Assembly: GCA_019120125.1 (NCBI GenBank)
Contig: DWVR01000046.1
Span: 1 to 64,000 of the forward strand
Direction: 5' to 3'
DNA from: Candidatus Phocaeicola excrementigallinarum
Lineage (GTDB): Bacteria > Bacteroidota > Bacteroidia > Bacteroidales > Bacteroidaceae
DNA: 64,000 nucleotides
Shown here in pieces: positions 33,959 to 42,133 of the stretch. The notes beneath the pieces were generated by a model, which had not been told where the DNA came from, made no database searches, and saw only the letters and a program-made list of their open reading frames with translations. The first letter of the stretch is position 1, and each line of letters starts with the position of its first letter. A program made the position numbers and the translations under genes.

Positions 33959-34381
33959 TTATTCTTCCGCCTCTCCGGCCTGCGGAGCTTCCACAAACTC
34001 CGTCTCGCCGTTCGACACCAGCAGATTATACCATTGGATCAGTTTCTTGATGTCACTGGTATGCACACGGTCGCGGTCGTAGTCCGGCAACACTTCTCCC
34101 ATATAGGCGTGCAACGCGTCGGACGATGCCTTCTTGTAGTCAACCGAAGCCACAGCCCCGTTTTCCTTCTTCTTGACCGCCTCAAGCACTTCGCCCAAGG
34201 GCACCTCGTCGCTGTCTGTATACATCGCGATATCACCCAACGAAATCACCTTGTCACTTCCATATACAGGCATCCTCTTCCTTTCCGCATTGACTGACTC
34301 CACAATCAACATGTTTCTCGCCTGAGAAACAAGCTTATACAAACCGGGCTTGCCGGAAATTGCCAAAATTGTCTTCAACAT
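33959..34381 (-). CDS. DUF5606 domain protein
   Basis: The 140-residue soluble protein begins MLKTILAISGKPGLYKLVSQARNMLIVESVNAERKRMPVYGSDKVISLGDIAMYT, a sequence typical of the DUF5606 family found in Bacteroidetes. The C-terminal half (DYDRDRVHTSDIKKLIQWYNLL) is helical and the tail is acidic. No biochemical function is known. The start at 34381 is used because the longer upstream frame is a translation of antisense coaE. It lies 79 bp after coaE. Confidence 0.88.
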   Translation of the reverse strand: MLKTILAISGKPGLYKLVSQARNMLIVESVNAERKRMPVYGSDKVISLGDIAMYTDSDEVPLGEVLEAVKKKENGAVASVDYKKASSDALHAYMGEVLPDYDRDRVHTSDIKKLIQWYNLLVSNGETEFVEAPQAGEAEE

Positions 34382-34460
34382 ATCTGTACTAAATATATCA
34401 ATGAATAAATTTATTTGTTTCGGGAGACAAAAATACAACGCCTCCCCGACATACACAAAC

Positions 34461-35066
34461 TTATACAAGCTCTTTTCTGCCCACAAGTGAAATAAGAAGC
34501 GAATCCAGCTGTGGAGCCAGATCGGAAACGCCGTCATTAAGCAGTACGAAATCAGACCTGAGCCGTTTCTCCTCCTCGTCCATCTGGACGGCCATCCGTG
34601 CCCTGACCTGGGCCTCTGTCGCCTTGTCACGCTCCATTGCCCTGCGCACACGCAGACCGACAGGAGCATACACCATGGCCACCTTGTCGACCCCATGATG
34701 AAAACCGGACTCAAAAAGAATGGCGCATTCCATCCCCACAAGCGGACAGCCCTCTTGCCGCCTCACCTCGGCCCAACGCTGGAAATCCTCGAACACATAA
34801 GGATGGATGATGGAGTTGATCCGCCGCGCGTTTTCCTCAGAGGCGAAAAGATAAGACGCCAGCAAAGGCTTGTTGAGACCTCCCCCGGAGTCATACACAC
34901 CGTCTCCCAGCAACAGTCTCAGTTCCCTGCGCACGGAAGGATGAGCGGCGATGATGCGTTTCGCCTCCGAATCGGTGTCATACAGCGGCATACCCCTCTC
35001 CGCCAGCAGACGTGACACATACGACTTTCCGCTGCCGATTCCACCTGTTATACCCAGCCTAATCAT
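34461..35066 (-). CDS. coaE: Dephospho-CoA kinase
   Basis: The 201-residue protein begins MIRLGITGGIGSGKSYVSRLL with a P-loop at about residues 7-15. It has DTDSEAKRI (substrate-binding Asp) and RINSIIHPYVF. It phosphorylates dephospho-CoA to coenzyme A, the last step of the pathway. The ATG overlaps the end of ybbR by 8 bp (ATGATTAG). Confidence 0.95.
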   Translation of the reverse strand: MIRLGITGGIGSGKSYVSRLLAERGMPLYDTDSEAKRIIAAHPSVRRELRLLLGDGVYDSGGGLNKPLLASYLFASEENARRINSIIHPYVFEDFQRWAEVRRQEGCPLVGMECAILFESGFHHGVDKVAMVYAPVGLRVRRAMERDKATEAQVRARMAVQMDEEEKRLRSDFVLLNDGVSDLAPQLDSLLISLVGRKELV

Positions 35067-36090
35067 CAATCGAGTCAGTTTTGGCCTCTTCAGGAAGCTG
35101 TTCAATCAAGTACTCCACCGCGGTGGGATTCATCCGGACATGGCTCGCATATTCCGGCTGCTTCTTGATGTTGAGCACGATTCTGTCACTCTTGTTCTCA
35201 AGCAGTTCCTCATAAGACACTCCGATAAAGAAATCCTCGGGAGAAGCGGCCTTGAAATCCTTCAGGCCCACCTGGAACGTGACCTGCACCTTTGAAGGAA
35301 AAGTCCTCAACAGTTTTCCCGAAGGAAAGTTCAGTCCCACAACCGGAATCTCAAGAGTCTTTTCCGAATACATGTCGGTACACACCGTCACATCCGCCGT
35401 CTCAGGAATGAACTTCACCCCTCTCAGCTTCTGCAGCCTCACATGGATCCTCATCGTGTCAGTCAGGTCCTTTGCCACGAAGGGGGCCGTATAAGCCACA
35501 GTCAGCGAGTTCAACAGGTCTTTCGGCGCGTATACGGTCACAGAATCGGGCGATACACGTGTTCCGCTCACATAATACTGACGTCCCGCCGAAATGGTGC
35601 CGTTGATGGCCACTGGTATCTTCTTCGCCTCGCCCTGCGAATAAATGAACTCAAGCGTATCGGGACGTATGCCCACAAGACGCGTGGAATTGTTCAGTTG
35701 GGAAGTGATTTTCCGCACCACGTCCGCGACGGGAATCTGCACATGACCGCCCTTGTCCCTATACTCCTCGAAATTGAACACGATGGGGAAAAAGGTCCGT
35801 CCCAGCATATAGTTCAGCAGCACCGTCCCCCTGTCCTCCACCTTCACCCTGACCTCATGGGGAATCTCCGAGGTCATCACCACCTCCTTGGGCACATCCT
35901 TCAGGCGGACAGGAATCTTGAACACGGCCTGATACTTGTCATTCATGGTCTGGAGAAACCAGAAGCAGGTCGAGACGAACACGAAAAACAAAAAAATCAG
36001 AAACTCCCTGCATCTGTCGCTGAGCAGGAAGTTTCTGACGCGTCTATAGGCAATTAGATAATGCTTCTTTATGACCTTAGTGTCGAACAT
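35059..36090 (-). CDS. YbbR-domain membrane-anchored protein
   Basis: The 343-residue protein has a short cytoplasmic N-terminus, one membrane helix (FLIFLFFVFVSTCFWFLQT, about 30-48) and three YbbR-like beta-rich repeats outside, for example KKIPVAINGTISAGRQYYVSGTRVSPDSVTVYAPKDLLNSL. YbbR/CdaR proteins in Firmicutes regulate the diadenylate cyclase CdaA; here no cyclase gene is adjacent, so the role is open. It sits between yajC and coaE. Confidence 0.85.
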   Translation of the reverse strand: MFDTKVIKKHYLIAYRRVRNFLLSDRCREFLIFLFFVFVSTCFWFLQTMNDKYQAVFKIPVRLKDVPKEVVMTSEIPHEVRVKVEDRGTVLLNYMLGRTFFPIVFNFEEYRDKGGHVQIPVADVVRKITSQLNNSTRLVGIRPDTLEFIYSQGEAKKIPVAINGTISAGRQYYVSGTRVSPDSVTVYAPKDLLNSLTVAYTAPFVAKDLTDTMRIHVRLQKLRGVKFIPETADVTVCTDMYSEKTLEIPVVGLNFPSGKLLRTFPSKVQVTFQVGLKDFKAASPEDFFIGVSYEELLENKSDRIVLNIKKQPEYASHVRMNPTAVEYLIEQLPEEAKTDSIDD

Positions 36091-36104
36091 GGCTGTTCGC
36101 TCTC

Positions 36105-36413
36105 TTATTTTCCACTCTGAGCCTGTGCGTCAGGGTAGATGGAATTCTTGTCAACCTTGATCTTTACGCTGGGAGAGATTTCCACCACCACCGCATTGTC
36201 CTCCAGTTCCTTGATCTTTCCATAAATGCCACCGGCCGTAATAACCGACTGTCCCACTTCAAGACCTTCGCGGAACTTCCGTATCTCTTTCTGCTTCTTG
36301 TTCTGAGGACGGATCATGAAGAAATACATGATAGCGAAGATGGCTATCATCATAATAAGGAAAGACATGTCTGCCCCACCCTGTGCCTGTAAAGTTACAG
36401 TTAATAAATTCAT
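36105..36413 (-). CDS. yajC: Preprotein translocase subunit YajC
   Basis: The 102-residue protein has one N-terminal membrane helix (MSFLIMMIAIFAIMYFFMIRPQNKKQKEIRKFREGL) with the family's xxFxMIRPQxKxxKE signature. A small beta domain follows (GQSVITAGGIYGKIKELEDNAVVVEISPSVKIKVDKNSIY). It associates with SecDF and SecYEG. It lies 45 bp after nusB. Confidence 0.96.
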   Translation of the reverse strand: MNLLTVTLQAQGGADMSFLIMMIAIFAIMYFFMIRPQNKKQKEIRKFREGLEVGQSVITAGGIYGKIKELEDNAVVVEISPSVKIKVDKNSIYPDAQAQSGK

Positions 36414-36458
36414 ACTGATTTCTTGAGTTTTAAATTAATACTTGCGCGGACAAATATA

Positions 36459-37385
36459 TCAATTTTTTGTCAGCTTATTGTCCTTTTTCAATTGATTAAC
36501 GATTCCGTCGAGTGTTCCGTTAATGAAAGCGCCGCTCTTGGGAGTGCTGTAAAGCTTGGCTATCTCCACGTATTCGTTCAGCGAGACGCTTACAGGTATG
36601 TTCGGGAAACTCAGGATCTCCGCCAAAGCGATCTGCATGATGACCGCGTCCATCACCGCCACACGGTTCAGGTCCCAGTTGCGCGCGTTCTCGCTGATCA
36701 GATGCCTGTAGTAGTCGGCGTTCAGAATCGAGCGGCGGAACAGACGGCGGGCGAAATCCTGATCCTCCTCATCCTTGAATTCCGGCAGCAGCGGCTGGTT
36801 CTCCCCGTTGGCCGGGTCGAAGCGCTTGATGGTCTTCACCACGAAAGTGTCCACGATCTCCTTGTCATCGTTCCAGTAGAGGCTCTGGTCCTCCAGCACG
36901 TCATCCAGCTCCTTGTTGTTGAATATGATCTTCTTGTATATCTTTCTCCAGAACTCGCGATCCTCATCATACGAGGAAGTCTCTGCGGCCATATACTCCT
37001 TATATATATCGCTCTGCATGATACGCTCGCAAAGGGCCTTGACAAAATCGCCTTCGTTTTCCCATGTCTTTTTCTGGTTGGACACGAACTCGCCCAACTG
37101 CCTGTTCGCCTCAAGCTGGGCGATGAAACGGTTGTCCACAAACTTCATGTTGGGCGACAGGTCCTCCGGCGTAGGAGCCAGCTTGTGCTTTGCCGCATCA
37201 ATGCGCCGTGCCGCGTAGCGTGTCACCTCAACCATCAGCAGCAGAAGGTAATTATACAGGTCGTACGCTTTGGACAGGCTGAAAAACAATTCCTTTTCTG
37301 CCGTATCCAGATTTTTGCCACCATTCTGATAATATGCGTATATTATCTGAACTATCTTAAGACGGATAAGAACTCTATTAATCAT
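36459..37385 (-). CDS. nusB: Transcription antitermination factor NusB, long Bacteroidetes form
   Basis: The 308-residue protein begins MINRVLIRLKIVQIIYAYYQNGG. The C-terminal 120 residues hold the NusB fold (FARRLFRRSILNADYYRHLISENARNWDLNRVAVMDAVIMQIALAEIL ... EYVEIAKLYSTPKSGAFINGTLDGIV). About 150 extra residues precede it, as is normal in Bacteroidetes, where the protein is roughly twice the E. coli length. It binds boxA RNA in rRNA operons with NusE/S10. It is the first gene of nusB-yajC-ybbR-coaE-DUF5606. Confidence 0.94.
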   Translation of the reverse strand: MINRVLIRLKIVQIIYAYYQNGGKNLDTAEKELFFSLSKAYDLYNYLLLLMVEVTRYAARRIDAAKHKLAPTPEDLSPNMKFVDNRFIAQLEANRQLGEFVSNQKKTWENEGDFVKALCERIMQSDIYKEYMAAETSSYDEDREFWRKIYKKIIFNNKELDDVLEDQSLYWNDDKEIVDTFVVKTIKRFDPANGENQPLLPEFKDEEDQDFARRLFRRSILNADYYRHLISENARNWDLNRVAVMDAVIMQIALAEILSFPNIPVSVSLNEYVEIAKLYSTPKSGAFINGTLDGIVNQLKKDNKLTKN

Positions 37386-37417
37386 AACTTTTAACAATAC
37401 TATGCATTTCAGGTGTG

Positions 37418-37425
37418 CAAAAGTA
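37418..37425 (-). promoter_or_regulatory. -7 element of the nusB operon
   Basis: TACTTTTG on the minus strand lies 32 bp before the nusB start. No clear -33. Confidence 0.5.
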
Positions 37426-37564
37426 AACAAAAAACTCCAACTCCCCATAACTCCACACATATTTTTTCTTTTTTTTAGAAATCCGCTTTTTTTATCCTGA
37501 AGATCCTTTGCTTTTTGCGGGAAAATAACCAATTTTGAAGCCGATTAAACAAGTGATGTGAACT

Positions 37565-37951
37565 ATGGAAGAACTGAAAAAGAAAACTACAGCCAACAAC
37601 GAGGCGGACAAGGAAATCATCTTCTCGAAAGCAGTCAAGGCAGGTAAGCGTATCTACTATCTCGACGTGAAGAAAAGCAAGAAGAATGAAATGTTTCTGG
37701 CCATCACCGAAAGCAAGAAAATAGTGTCGGGGGAAGGAAGTGACTCACAGGTCAATTTCGAGAAACACAAGATATTCCTTTATAAGGAAGACTTCGGGAA
37801 ATTCATGGACGGGCTGAAAGAGACGATCGGATACATCGAACGGGAACAGGGACCGATTGTCGGCGAAACCCACATGGCCGGTCCGGACTCTCTCGGCGGA
37901 AGCACGCTGACACCGGACTGCAACGAGATTAAAATCGACATTGATTTCTGA
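37565..37951 (+). CDS. PUR-family single-strand nucleic-acid-binding protein (DUF3276)
   Basis: The 128-residue protein has the PUR-alpha-like core DKEIIFSKAVKAGKRIYYLDVKKSKKNEMFLAITESKK and HKIFLYKEDFGKFMDGLKETIGYIERE. DUF3276 members (including Borrelia BpuR) bind single-stranded DNA or RNA and can repress translation. It is divergent from nusB across a 179 bp AT-rich gap. It is a single gene, as a promoter follows it. Confidence 0.9.
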   Translation: MEELKKKTTANNEADKEIIFSKAVKAGKRIYYLDVKKSKKNEMFLAITESKKIVSGEGSDSQVNFEKHKIFLYKEDFGKFMDGLKETIGYIEREQGPIVGETHMAGPDSLGGSTLTPDCNEIKIDIDF

Positions 37952-37967
37952 TTTTTAGACACTGACA

Positions 37968-37999
37968 TTTGGGGAATATAAAAAAAACGGTTACCTTTG
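37968..37999 (+). promoter_or_regulatory. Promoter of the rplY-pth-S4 operon
   Basis: TTTG (37968-37971), 20 bp, then TACCTTTG (37992-37999): an excellent Bacteroidetes promoter. The leader to rplY is about 95 nt and contains a small hairpin near 38021-38045. Confidence 0.75.
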
Positions 38000-38100
38000 C
38001 CCCGCTTTTTAAAAAATCAGAGGGTGACCACGTTCACCGTGTGATGGCGAATTAAGCAGAGAGAAAAACTTAATTTAGAGTAACACAAAAAAACAAGAAA

Positions 38101-38697
38101 ATGAAATCAATTGAAGTGAAAGGTTCTCTGAGAACAGAGACAGGAAAGAAATCGGCTCACGAACTGCGTAGAAACAATACCGTACCATGCGTACTTTACG
38201 GAGCGAAAAAGGACGAAAACGGCAACACATCGGTCACCCACTTCGCCGTTCCGGTAGAAAACCTCCGCAAGCTGGTCTACACACCGCATATCTATATCGT
38301 TGACCTCAACATCGACGGAAAGATCTACAACGCGATCATGAAGGAAATCCAGTTCCATCCGGTAAGCGACAAGATCCTGCACATCGACTTCTATGAAATC
38401 AACGAGGCGAACCCGATCGCCATGGAGGTTCCGGTACAGCTCGAAGGTCTGGCCGAAGGTGTGAAGGCCGGTGGTAAACTGGTGCTCCAGATCCGCAAGC
38501 TGAAAGTGAAGGCTCTGTACAATGTGATTCCGGAACGTATGGTCATCAACGTGACCAACCTGGCACTGGGCAAGACCATCAAGGTAGGCGACCTGCACTA
38601 TGACAACATGGAACTGCTGAACGCGAAAGACGCCGTTGTCTGCGCCGTGAAACTGACCCGTGCCGCACGTGGCGCCCAGGCTGCAGCCGCAAAATAA
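38101..38697 (+). CDS. rplY: 50S ribosomal protein L25/general stress protein Ctc
   Basis: The 198-residue protein starts MKSIEVKGSLRTETGKKSAHELRRNNTVPCVLYG, the L25 5S-rRNA-binding domain. A beta-rich TL5/Ctc C-terminal domain follows (AMEVPVQLEGLAEGVKAGGKLVLQIRKLKVKALYNVIPERMVINVTNLALGKTIKVGDL), so it is the long two-domain form. A short AARGAQAAAAK tail ends it. pth follows by 36 bp, the usual pairing. Confidence 0.96.
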   Translation: MKSIEVKGSLRTETGKKSAHELRRNNTVPCVLYGAKKDENGNTSVTHFAVPVENLRKLVYTPHIYIVDLNIDGKIYNAIMKEIQFHPVSDKILHIDFYEINEANPIAMEVPVQLEGLAEGVKAGGKLVLQIRKLKVKALYNVIPERMVINVTNLALGKTIKVGDLHYDNMELLNAKDAVVCAVKLTRAARGAQAAAAK

Positions 38698-38733
38698 ATC
38701 CGGTTGGAAGTAAGAAAATCCTGATCAAAGTCA

Positions 38734-39297
38734 ATGAAATATTTGATAGCGGGACTGGGTAATATCGGTGAGGAATACCGTAATACCCGGCACAATATAG
38801 GATTCATGGTATTGGACGCCCTTGCAAAGGCGTCCAATATTGTTTTCAGCGACAAGCGTTACGGCGCGGTGGCAAGCCTGTCCGTAAAGGGAAGGCAGCT
38901 CATCCTGCTGAAGCCGTCCACCTACATGAACCTCAGCGGAAACGCGGTGCGCTACTGGATGCAGCAGGAGAAAATCCCTCTGGAAAACCTGCTGGTGGTG
39001 GTCGACGACCTGGCCCTGCCCTTCGGCACAATCCGCGTCAAGGGAAAAGGCAGCGACGCGGGACACAACGGGCTGAAGCACATCGCCGCGACACTGGGCA
39101 CGCAGAATTACGCACGACTGCGCTTCGGCATCGGGAACGACTTTCCGCGCGGGGGACAGATTGACTACGTGCTCGGCCAATTCAGCGATGACGACATGAA
39201 GCTCATGCCCGAACGGCTTGAAACGGCGGGAGAGGCCGTGAAGACCTTCTGCCTGGCGGGACTGAACAACACCATGAACCAGTTCAACAACAAATAA
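38734..39297 (+). CDS. pth: Peptidyl-tRNA hydrolase
   Basis: The 187-residue protein begins [30 protein letters not shown], with the catalytic His in the TRHNIGF motif. It also has [44 protein letters not shown] and RLRFGIG. It releases tRNA from stalled peptidyl-tRNAs. The S4 gene follows 8 bp after the stop. Confidence 0.97.
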   Translation: MKYLIAGLGNIGEEYRNTRHNIGFMVLDALAKASNIVFSDKRYGAVASLSVKGRQLILLKPSTYMNLSGNAVRYWMQQEKIPLENLLVVVDDLALPFGTIRVKGKGSDAGHNGLKHIAATLGTQNYARLRFGIGNDFPRGGQIDYVLGQFSDDDMKLMPERLETAGEAVKTFCLAGLNNTMNQFNNK

Positions 39298-39305
39298 GCG
39301 ACCTT

Positions 39306-39743
39306 ATGCCTGAAGCAAGAATCGACAAATGGATGTGGGCGGCACGGATCTTCAAGACAAGGACCATCGCGGCGGAAGCCTGCAAGAAAGGGAGAGTGTC
39401 AATCAACGGGGCCCAGGCCAAACCCGCAAGGATGGTGAAGCCCGGCGACGTGGTGCAGGTAAGGAAACCGCCTGTCACCTATTCGTTCAAGGTGCTCCAG
39501 GCCATCGAAAAACGCGTGGGAGCCAAGCTTGTCCCGGAAATCATGGAGAATGTCACTCCGCGCGAGCAATATGAGCTGCTGGAGATGAGCCGCATCAGCG
39601 GATTCGTCAACAGGGCGAAAGGCACGGGACGGCCCACGAAGAAAGACCGGCGCGACCTGGACGAGTTCTTCACGCCCGAATATACCGACGACTTCGATTT
39701 TGAATTCGATTTCGATGACGATAACGACGGACCCGATGAGTGA
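39306..39743 (+). CDS. Hsp15-like S4-domain RNA-binding protein
   Basis: The 145-residue protein begins MPEARIDKWMWAARIFKTRTIAAEACKKGRVSINGAQAKPARMVKPGDVVQVRKPP, an S4 domain of the Hsp15/HslR type. Hsp15 binds stalled 50S-peptidyl-tRNA complexes, a good fit beside pth. The C-terminus is a very acidic tail (FDFEFDFDDDNDGPDE) that is unusual for HslR but common in Bacteroidetes versions. Confidence 0.9.
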   Translation: MPEARIDKWMWAARIFKTRTIAAEACKKGRVSINGAQAKPARMVKPGDVVQVRKPPVTYSFKVLQAIEKRVGAKLVPEIMENVTPREQYELLEMSRISGFVNRAKGTGRPTKKDRRDLDEFFTPEYTDDFDFEFDFDDDNDGPDE

Positions 39744-39770
39744 CTCACTCGTCGGGTTCTTCTTTTTCCA
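39731..39770 (+). terminator. Terminator spanning the convergent stops of the S4 and antiporter genes
   Basis: ACCCGATGAGTG/CACTCGTCGGGT form a 12-bp stem with one wobble pair, then a T-rich tract (TCTTCTTTTT). The two stop codons sit in the loop region. The right arm is also coding sequence of the opposite gene. Confidence 0.7.
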
Positions 39771-42036
39771 ACCTGCCCGGCTCGTTCGCCACAAACAGCC
39801 TTTTCAGGTCTTCCTGCTCTCCCACCACCCACACGATGTCGCCTTCCATGAGCGGAAGGCTCACATCGGGCTTGTGCAGCGAGGCCTCCTTCTTCAGTTC
39901 CACTCCCACCACCAGACAACGGTACTTGTTACGGATGCCGCTCTCACGGATGGTACGTCCGCAGAACGGCGAGCCGGCCACCACGGCAAACTGCTTCAGG
40001 CTCATCTCGCGCTTCATGAAATCATCATCGGAATAATGGCCTGACACCTCGTCCACCCGAGCGGCGAACGCGGAAAGCTGCTCGTCGGTACCGATCACCT
40101 GCAACGTGTCACCAGGGAAAATGCGGCAATCCCCTCCGGGAATGTTCAGCCGGTGCGTGCCGCGGATGATGGAAGCCACATGCACCCCGTATTTCCTGCC
40201 CAGGTCCAGCTCCTTCAGCGTCTTTCCGCCCCACAACGAATCGGAGGGGACAAGAAAATCCGACAGGTGCAGGTCGCGGTCGAGCAGACGTCCCGCATAT
40301 TCAGGCTGCCGCTCGCCCAGATACGCCTTACGCGCCTCCTTGGAACGGAGATTCTGCACGAAAGTGCGCTCCATCCCGATGGACTGCTTCTTCAGGAAAC
40401 GGGAGAAGATCATCAGCAGCACCAACACCAGCGAGATGCCCACTACCAGGGCGGTGGAAGCCTGAAACAGATGGTCCACAATATACACGATGAAACCGAT
40501 GCCCAGAATGATGCGCAGCAGGATCACGGAAATCAGCGGAGCCCGGTTGTAACGGCTGTCCGCCCAAAGCGCCTTGAACTCGATGGAATGGTTCTTCTTC
40601 ATGATCATCGCCCGGAGGAAAGGGGATATCAGTACGATGGTGACCACCGCCCCCGCCACATTTCCCCAGAACTCGCCCAGGGCCGCCACAAACAGAGGAA
40701 GGAAAAGGTTGAACGACAGCACCATCACGGCAATCGAAAGCACGGAGAAGATCAGCACGACGCGCAGTACCGCGGTCAGGAACCTGCGCCAGTTGTTCTG
40801 ATGGTTCACCGTGCTCGTGCCGGCGGAATAACGCTGCAGAAGCTCCTTCCAGAACCGGGGGAGACGGGCGTCGACAAACCGGTAGGCAGGACCCGACAGA
40901 CGGATCATGTAGGGGGTGAGGAAAGTGGTGATCACCGAGACTGCCACCACAATGGGATATAGGAAATGGCTGGTCACGCCCAGGCTCACGCCCAGCGAGG
41001 CGATGATGAAGGCGAACTCACCGATCTGCGTCAGACTGAAGCCGCACTGCACGGCTATCTTCAGCGGCTGGCCGGAAAGCAGCACACCGCCCGTACCGAA
41101 TATCGTCTGCCCGAACAGGATGGCCAGCACAATCACAATGATGGGACCGATGTATTCCACAATCATGGCCGGGTCGACCATCATGCCCACCGACACAAAG
41201 AAGATGGCGCCAAACAGGTCCTTCACCGGCGACACCAGATGCTCGATATGCTCCGAGTCGACGGTTTCCGAAAGAATGGACCCCATGACGAAGGCCCCGA
41301 ACGCCGGAGAGAAACCCACCTTGGCCGCCAGCACCACCATCCCGAAACACAGGGCCAGCGACACGATGAGCAGGGTCTCGTTGCTCATCAGCCCGCGCAC
41401 GCGGCGCAGGAAAAGCGGAATCAGATAAATGCCCACCACGAACCAGAGCACCAGGAAGAACACCAGCTTGACGATGCTGTACGCCATCTCCCCGCCCTCA
41501 AAGTTCTTGCTCACCGCCAGCGTGCTCAGCATCACCATCAGCACGATGGCCAGAATGTCCTCCAGCACGAGAATGCTCAGCACGATGCCGGCGAAACGCT
41601 GCTGCCGCAGGCCCATGTCGTCGAACGCCTTGAAGATGATGGTCGTGGACGACATGGCCAGCATCCCGCCCAGAAACAGACAGTCCATCCGTCCCCAGCC
41701 GAACGTCCAGCCCACGAACATGCCGATGAGAATCATGCAGAAAATGATGCTGCACGCGGCAATCACCACCGATGAGCCCGCCTTGAGCATCTTCTTGAAA
41801 CTGAAGTCAAGACCCAGGGCGAACAACAGGAAGATCACGCCGATCTCCGACCACACCCTCATGCTCGCCTCATCGGTCACGGAGGGAGTGAACTGGAAAT
41901 GCGGACTGCACAGAAAACCGGCCACAATGTAACCCAACACAAGCGGCTGCTTCAGTTTCTTGAATATAAGAGTAGTGATTCCGGCACAAACCAATATCAA
42001 GGCCAGGTCACTGATCAGAGGTGCTAGATGAGACAT
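39745..42036 (-). CDS. CPA2-family monovalent cation:proton antiporter with TrkA-C domains
   Basis: The 763-residue protein begins MSHLAPLISDLALILVCAGITTLIFKKLKQPLVLGYIVAGFL. A Na_H_Exchanger membrane part of about 12 helices (LLFALGLDFSFKKML, FSPAFGAFVMGSIL) covers about residues 5-395. Then comes a second hydrophobic block (about 430-570), and two RCK/TrkA-C domains at the end (SLKELDLGRKYGVHVASIIRGTHRLNIPGGDCRIFPGDTLQVIGTDEQL; SGIRNKYRCLVVGVELKKEASLHKPD). It probably exports K+ or Na+ under nucleotide or pH control. The start was placed at 42036, 23 bp after a -7 element. Confidence 0.9.
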   Translation of the reverse strand: MSHLAPLISDLALILVCAGITTLIFKKLKQPLVLGYIVAGFLCSPHFQFTPSVTDEASMRVWSEIGVIFLLFALGLDFSFKKMLKAGSSVVIAACSIIFCMILIGMFVGWTFGWGRMDCLFLGGMLAMSSTTIIFKAFDDMGLRQQRFAGIVLSILVLEDILAIVLMVMLSTLAVSKNFEGGEMAYSIVKLVFFLVLWFVVGIYLIPLFLRRVRGLMSNETLLIVSLALCFGMVVLAAKVGFSPAFGAFVMGSILSETVDSEHIEHLVSPVKDLFGAIFFVSVGMMVDPAMIVEYIGPIIVIVLAILFGQTIFGTGGVLLSGQPLKIAVQCGFSLTQIGEFAFIIASLGVSLGVTSHFLYPIVVAVSVITTFLTPYMIRLSGPAYRFVDARLPRFWKELLQRYSAGTSTVNHQNNWRRFLTAVLRVVLIFSVLSIAVMVLSFNLFLPLFVAALGEFWGNVAGAVVTIVLISPFLRAMIMKKNHSIEFKALWADSRYNRAPLISVILLRIILGIGFIVYIVDHLFQASTALVVGISLVLVLLMIFSRFLKKQSIGMERTFVQNLRSKEARKAYLGERQPEYAGRLLDRDLHLSDFLVPSDSLWGGKTLKELDLGRKYGVHVASIIRGTHRLNIPGGDCRIFPGDTLQVIGTDEQLSAFAARVDEVSGHYSDDDFMKREMSLKQFAVVAGSPFCGRTIRESGIRNKYRCLVVGVELKKEASLHKPDVSLPLMEGDIVWVVGEQEDLKRLFVANEPGRLEKEEPDE

Positions 42037-42058
42037 ACCGATTAGACTTTTTATTATG

Positions 42059-42066
42059 CAAAAATA
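42059..42066 (-). promoter_or_regulatory. -7 element of the CPA2 antiporter
   Basis: TATTTTTG on the minus strand, 23 bp before the antiporter start. Confidence 0.5.
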
Positions 42067-42100
42067 AAGAATAATCGGCACAGACACGGCAAAAGATTCG

Positions 42101-42108
42101 TATTTTTG
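42101..42108 (+). promoter_or_regulatory. -7 element of the copper ATPase gene
   Basis: TATTTTTG lies 25 bp before the ATG at 42134. The two divergent genes share a 97-bp control region. Confidence 0.5.
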
Positions 42109-42133
42109 CAGCGTTTTCTAATGATTTATCCAG